Assembly (NCBI GenBank): GCA_025526915.1
Contig: JAHLKH010000478.1
Span: forward strand, 1 to 10,251
Length of the DNA stretch: 10,251 bases
From: Entophlyctis helioformis
Taxonomy: Eukaryota > Chytridiomycota > Chytridiomycetes > Chytridiales > Chytriomycetaceae
Direction: 5' to 3'
Under the pieces are notes generated by a model. That model searched no databases. It saw nothing but the letters and a program-made list of their open reading frames with translations, and was not told the origin of the DNA. How positions within the stretch are numbered: the stretch's first letter is position 1; each line of letters starts with the position of its first letter. The translations under genes were made by a program, and so were the position numbers. This document shows positions 7,633 to 10,251 of the stretch, in pieces.

Positions 7633-7782
7633 ATGATCCAAAAGGCTGCTGGACATCACACTCTGCTTGAATATGGCCTGCTGGGCAACAAGGGCAATCT
7701 TGACAAGACTACATTCAAAGCAGTGTGGACAGAAGTCGTCAGTATCAACTTGGACGGCAGTTTAAGGGTCTGGTGGTCTTAG
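7633..7782 (+). pseudogene. Fragment of a third ankyrin-family N-terminal block
   Basis: An ATG at 7633 reads MIQKAAGHHTLLEYGLLGNK and then NLDKTTFKAVWTEVV before a TAG at 7780-7782. Gene A at 873-1016 reads MILKAAGPLTLFLNGLLGDK, then SLDDATVEALWTDVI, so the match is nearly ungapped over about 38 residues. The F-box-like LPYE part just before is missing (TAG at 7621-7623 in this frame) and no ankyrin units follow. A later stretch in another frame, MSSLPVSAL at 7788, recalls MRSLPVS of gene A and may belong to the same relic, but this is weak. Confidence 0.65.
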
Positions 7783-8028
7783 TTTACATGAGTTCATTAC
7801 CTGTGTCTGCATTGGATAGGTTCGGGCTACAGTGGTTGTGTTGCGCAGTACTCACAAAGGCCACCACCACGGCCACCACGGCCAGCACGATCACAGCGAT
7901 CACAGCGATCGTGTTAGGGGGTCAGGGCAAGACACGGATCTCGCGTGGATCCAATGTATTTAGCAGCAGGACGCCTTCTCCCAGACGTCTGCCAAGGCGT
8001 GCGATGCATACTGCCGCGTCTGATACAT

Positions 8029-8034
8029 TATAAA
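8029..8034 (+). promoter_or_regulatory. TATAAA motif, possible core promoter
   Basis: A TATAAA lies in an AT-richer stretch, followed by pyrimidine-rich CATCT repeats. No supported gene follows, so a role is unproven. Confidence 0.15.
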
Positions 8035-8207
8035 CGTGTCGTCACACTGCGAAGCGTACAAATGCTGCGGTATGGCCGTTTAAACAAATGGAGTCGCATC
8101 TAAACACGTTGTATCACGTCACATTACAACGCATTCATTGCATCACATCCCATTCGTTTCATCTCATCTCATCTCATGCCGGCTGCTCGTTGCCCCTGGC
8201 GTTTGCT

Positions 8208-8308
8208 TTTGTCGCCAAGTATGTCGCCACGTATGTCTCCACATGTGAGAGGTGTCTGTGAGGCGTCTGTGAGGCGCCTGTGAGGCGTCTGTGAGGTGTC
8301 TGAGAGGC
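8208..8308 (+). repeat. Two adjacent minisatellites (12-bp and 11-bp units)
   Basis: About three 12-bp units of the type GTATGTCGCCAC lie at about 8208-8243. They are followed by five 11-bp units of the type GTCTGTGAGGC at 8254-8264, 8265-8275, 8276-8286, 8287-8297 and 8298-8308. Neither array sits in a supported gene; an 11-bp period would shift frame with each copy. Confidence 0.85.
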
Positions 8309-8607
8309 GTCTGGCGCGTCGGAGAGCTGGCTGACAGCCCTGCACGCTCTCTACTCGCTTGATGTGGGAAATGCAGAGACCACAAGTCTAGGTCGACGCC
8401 AGGCAATAGACACGGTGGATATGGCATCCCACTCCGAGTATCTGGGTCTGGGCCGTGCTGTTTGGCGGGTGCACCGTTGACGGGCGTCTCGAGAGGTGTT
8501 TTCCAATTCTGTTGTCTTGCCAATATTCTGGCTCGCTGTTTTGGCTGCTGCTGCTGCCGAGCCAAGAATTGGGGGCAGGCAGGCCGGGCCCGTGCTTTTG
8601 GAGCTGC

Positions 8608-9141
8608 TCACGGTCGCGCAGGCAGATATGCGTGCGACTGGCAGCGCATACTGGAGCAGCACCGCCGCAAGACACTGCTGCTACTGCTGCTGCTGCTGCA
8701 GATGCAGGCCGTGAGAGCAGCCAAACAGCTCGACCAGAGAGCGCTGCTGAATGTGTTGGTGTGATGAGGGGTGACAGGGCATGAGGGTGTGAGAACGGTA
8801 TTTTCAGAAGCAACGGCAGAGTTCTGCTTGGGCAGGAGCACAGCGCCAGGAACAGTGCAGCATTGGCGGGGCGAGTCGGTGCGCATGCAGCGGCCGTCTG
8901 TCGTGTCCATCTTGGCCATGGTCGTCAGGACAGAAGCGCAGTCGGCCTGTGTAGACTGCGGCCCGTCCCGCTCGCCGTTGTTGCTCGTGTCGCTCTTGTC
9001 GCTCGTCGCTTGCTGGTGGATGCGCATCGGGCGTCGGCGGACTTCTGGCGTATCTGTGGCATCTGTGGCGTCTTGACCCAGCGCCACGGCGAGTATTCTG
9101 CTCGTGCAGGTCGGCTCTCGAAGCAGTTGCTTCTCTGCCAT
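8608..9141 (-). CDS. Possible hypothetical protein (177 residues)
   Basis: I do not recognise this protein. On the minus strand the ATG at 9141 has a strong Kozak-like context (CACCATGGC), with TATAAG just upstream. The reading runs MAEKQLLREPTCTSRILAV, then a hydrophilic Asp/Thr/Ser-rich middle (DATDATDTPEVRRRP), and ends in a Cys/Ser-rich part with a run of eight Ser. The Ser run comes from a CTG/CAG microsatellite. The first ~120 codons look protein-like with GC-rich third positions; the last ~50 look low-complexity and could be past a missed intron. A plus-strand frame through the same DNA is also open in places, so coding status is uncertain. Confidence 0.3.
   Translation of the reverse strand: MAEKQLLREPTCTSRILAVALGQDATDATDTPEVRRRPMRIHQQATSDKSDTSNNGERDGPQSTQADCASVLTTMAKMDTTDGRCMRTDSPRQCCTVPGAVLLPKQNSAVASENTVLTPSCPVTPHHTNTFSSALWSSCLAALTACICSSSSSSSSVLRRCCSSMRCQSHAYLPARP
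8675..8700 (+). repeat. CTG microsatellite
   Basis: A run of eight CTG/CTA triplets. It gives poly-Leu on the plus strand and poly-Ser in the minus-strand hypothetical protein. Confidence 0.85.
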
Positions 9142-10085
9142 GGTGCTTATACTCGGCTTCACTGCCTGTCAACTGGCAGTTGCCAATATCCAAGTGCTTT
9201 GCATGCCCGTCTCGCACAGGCCGCTGTGTCGAGAGCATTGGTGGGAGACTAAGCGAGGCATGGATAGGCAGCAGGCGGAGTTGGCTGTCGTGCTGCTCAT
9301 GGCCAACTCCGATTTGCTGCGTCAGGAGTTGTTGATTCCGGTGGCGTGGGTCTGGCGGCCGTGGAGGGCAGGGAGAGCAGGGCGTTGAGAGGCGCGTGGC
9401 CGTGGTGTGGCTGGAGTGACGTGACGTCCGCGCGTGGATTGCAGATGAATGCTCGGCAATGGCAGGAGGCTCGCGTCAAATCGGCCCGCACTCCCACGCC
9501 TGCAAGCAACCATGCGCATCGTGATCGGAGATTGTGGAGAGCAGCTGGTGGAAAGCAGCTGTTTTGTGGGGACGGTTGTGGCCGAATGCAGATCCCTGTT
9601 GTGGAAACATCCAGCTGTTAGGATGACGACGCGGTGGAGAGAGGGCAGTGGGGAGAAAGCACGATCGAGAGAGCGCGGTGGAGAGATGCAGATCTACAAA
9701 CAATAGTCTCGCCACTGCGGTGATGCAAAGGAGCAGCCGGTCCTTATCCACGTCTGCTTTGCAAGCCCGGCGTGGAACAAAAATGAATTGGGATGCAGAT
9801 CGGCGGCTCTGGTCCGCATGGCTGCGTTCGTCTCGAGAACAGGCGAGTGAGCATGCATGCAGAGACAGCGAGCCAGCAAAGCTGAAGCAATTGGGGAGAT
9901 GCGGAGGAATCGGCATCGCCATGATGCGCAGACAGCAACTGGCCGTTCACAGATCCAGTCACTGTTTGAGCGTCATGGCGTTGCACGGCGAAGTATTATG
10001 GATAAAGTTGGATAGTACGGCGAACGCAGAGGGTGGAGAGAGTGGAGAGAATGACCGCAAGCCCTGCAGCTTTGCGTGCAGTTTT
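9142..10085. other. Region without recognisable gene
   Basis: Open frames occur on both strands but none shows a known domain. An ATG at 9140 on the plus strand opens 82 codons with a hydrophobic signal-like start (MVLILGFTACQLAVA), sharing its CCATGG with the minus-strand hypothetical gene. A purine-rich GA stretch lies at about 9633-9690. TGCAGATC recurs near 9587, 9686 and 9793. Confidence 0.5.
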
Positions 10086-10200
10086 GCGAACTGCTTCGCG
10101 AACTGCTTCGGGTGCAGCTTCGGTGCAGCTTCGGGTGCGGCTTCGGGTGCTGCTTTGGGTGCTGCTCGCGAACTTCTCGCGAACTGCTTCGCGAACGGCT
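10086..10200 (+). repeat. 12-bp minisatellite with two unit types
   Basis: Nine units of 11-12 bp and one partial. Two GCGAACTGCTTC units (10086-10109) are followed by five GGGTGCAGCTTC-type units (10110-10167), then three GCGAAC-type units (10168-10200). The blocked order suggests two unit families that spread separately. It could encode a 4-residue repeat on either strand, but no ATG-started gene around it is supported. Confidence 0.88.
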
Positions 10201-10251
10201 GGTTGGGCGATTGGCCACTTTCTTGGCCTTTCCAGCTGATGTGGTGGTCTC

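Larger units (their letters stand above)
7783..8607. other. Region without recognisable gene, rich in short tandem repeats
   Basis: No domain was recognised on either strand. Simple repeats are present: GGCCACCAC and GATCACAGC units at about 7858-7910, a CATCT run at 8160-8177, and minisatellites at 8208-8308. A TATAAA at 8029-8034 lies 142 nt before an ATG (8176) that opens only 35 codons. Confidence 0.5.

Noticed and set aside
7397..7636. 79-codon frame overlapping the end of the LRR gene
   Set aside because: It overlaps the membrane-helix exon in another frame, runs through the AATAAA signal and has no recognisable domain.
7913..7921. TTAGGGGG, telomere-like word
   Set aside because: There is a single occurrence with no tandem array, so it gives no evidence of a chromosome end.
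8164..8565. 133-codon minus-strand frame across the minisatellites
   Set aside because: It has no ATG start and its C-terminal half is minisatellite sequence.
9476..9922. 148-codon minus-strand frame starting with ATG at 9922
   Set aside because: The composition looks like random GC-rich translation, with no domain or supporting context. It cannot be excluded but is not supported.

Overview
This window looks like nuclear DNA of a eukaryotic microbe, most probably a zoosporic (chytrid-like) fungus; the organism is inferred, not proven. The evidence is a gene with twelve short GT-AG introns (56-83 nt), ankyrin proteins built from 28-residue repeats carrying a TEGC motif, an ABCC-type transporter, an ALKBH1-type dioxygenase relic, and no bacterial operon or Shine-Dalgarno structure. 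Many genes here are broken or recently duplicated, as in a fast-evolving accessory or subterminal region; an unpolished assembly could explain part of this.

Layout. 1-355 (+): the last part of an ABCC-type ABC transporter, with a one-base frame break just before its end. 524-2234 (+): ankyrin-repeat protein A with an F-box-like N-terminal block and an 84-bp repeat array; its N-terminal frame is unclear. 2696-4054 (-): paralogue B, convergent with A and cut by one in-frame TAG. 4344-4770 (+): a decayed ALKBH1/AlkB-type dioxygenase relic spread over three frames with two stops. 4771-5360: no recognisable gene. 5361-7430 (+): a 13-exon gene for a membrane-anchored, plant-type (LxGxIP) leucine-rich-repeat protein, in which almost every exon encodes one 24-residue repeat and has phase-2 introns on both sides. 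Exons 6, 7 and 8 with their introns are very recent tandem copies, and exon 8 has lost one base. 7633-7782 (+): a fragment of a third ankyrin-family N-terminal block. 7783-10251: mostly no recognisable gene, with several minisatellites (8208-8308 and 10086-10200) and one possible hypothetical gene on the minus strand (8608-9141).

The genes do not form a pathway. What they share is expansion by tandem repeats: ankyrin units copied inside exons, and LRR units copied as whole exon-intron modules. Both families are typical interaction surfaces (intracellular ankyrin/F-box-like, and cell-surface LRR). The most interesting element is the LRR gene: its symmetric one-repeat exons mean that a repeat can be gained, lost or skipped without changing the frame.
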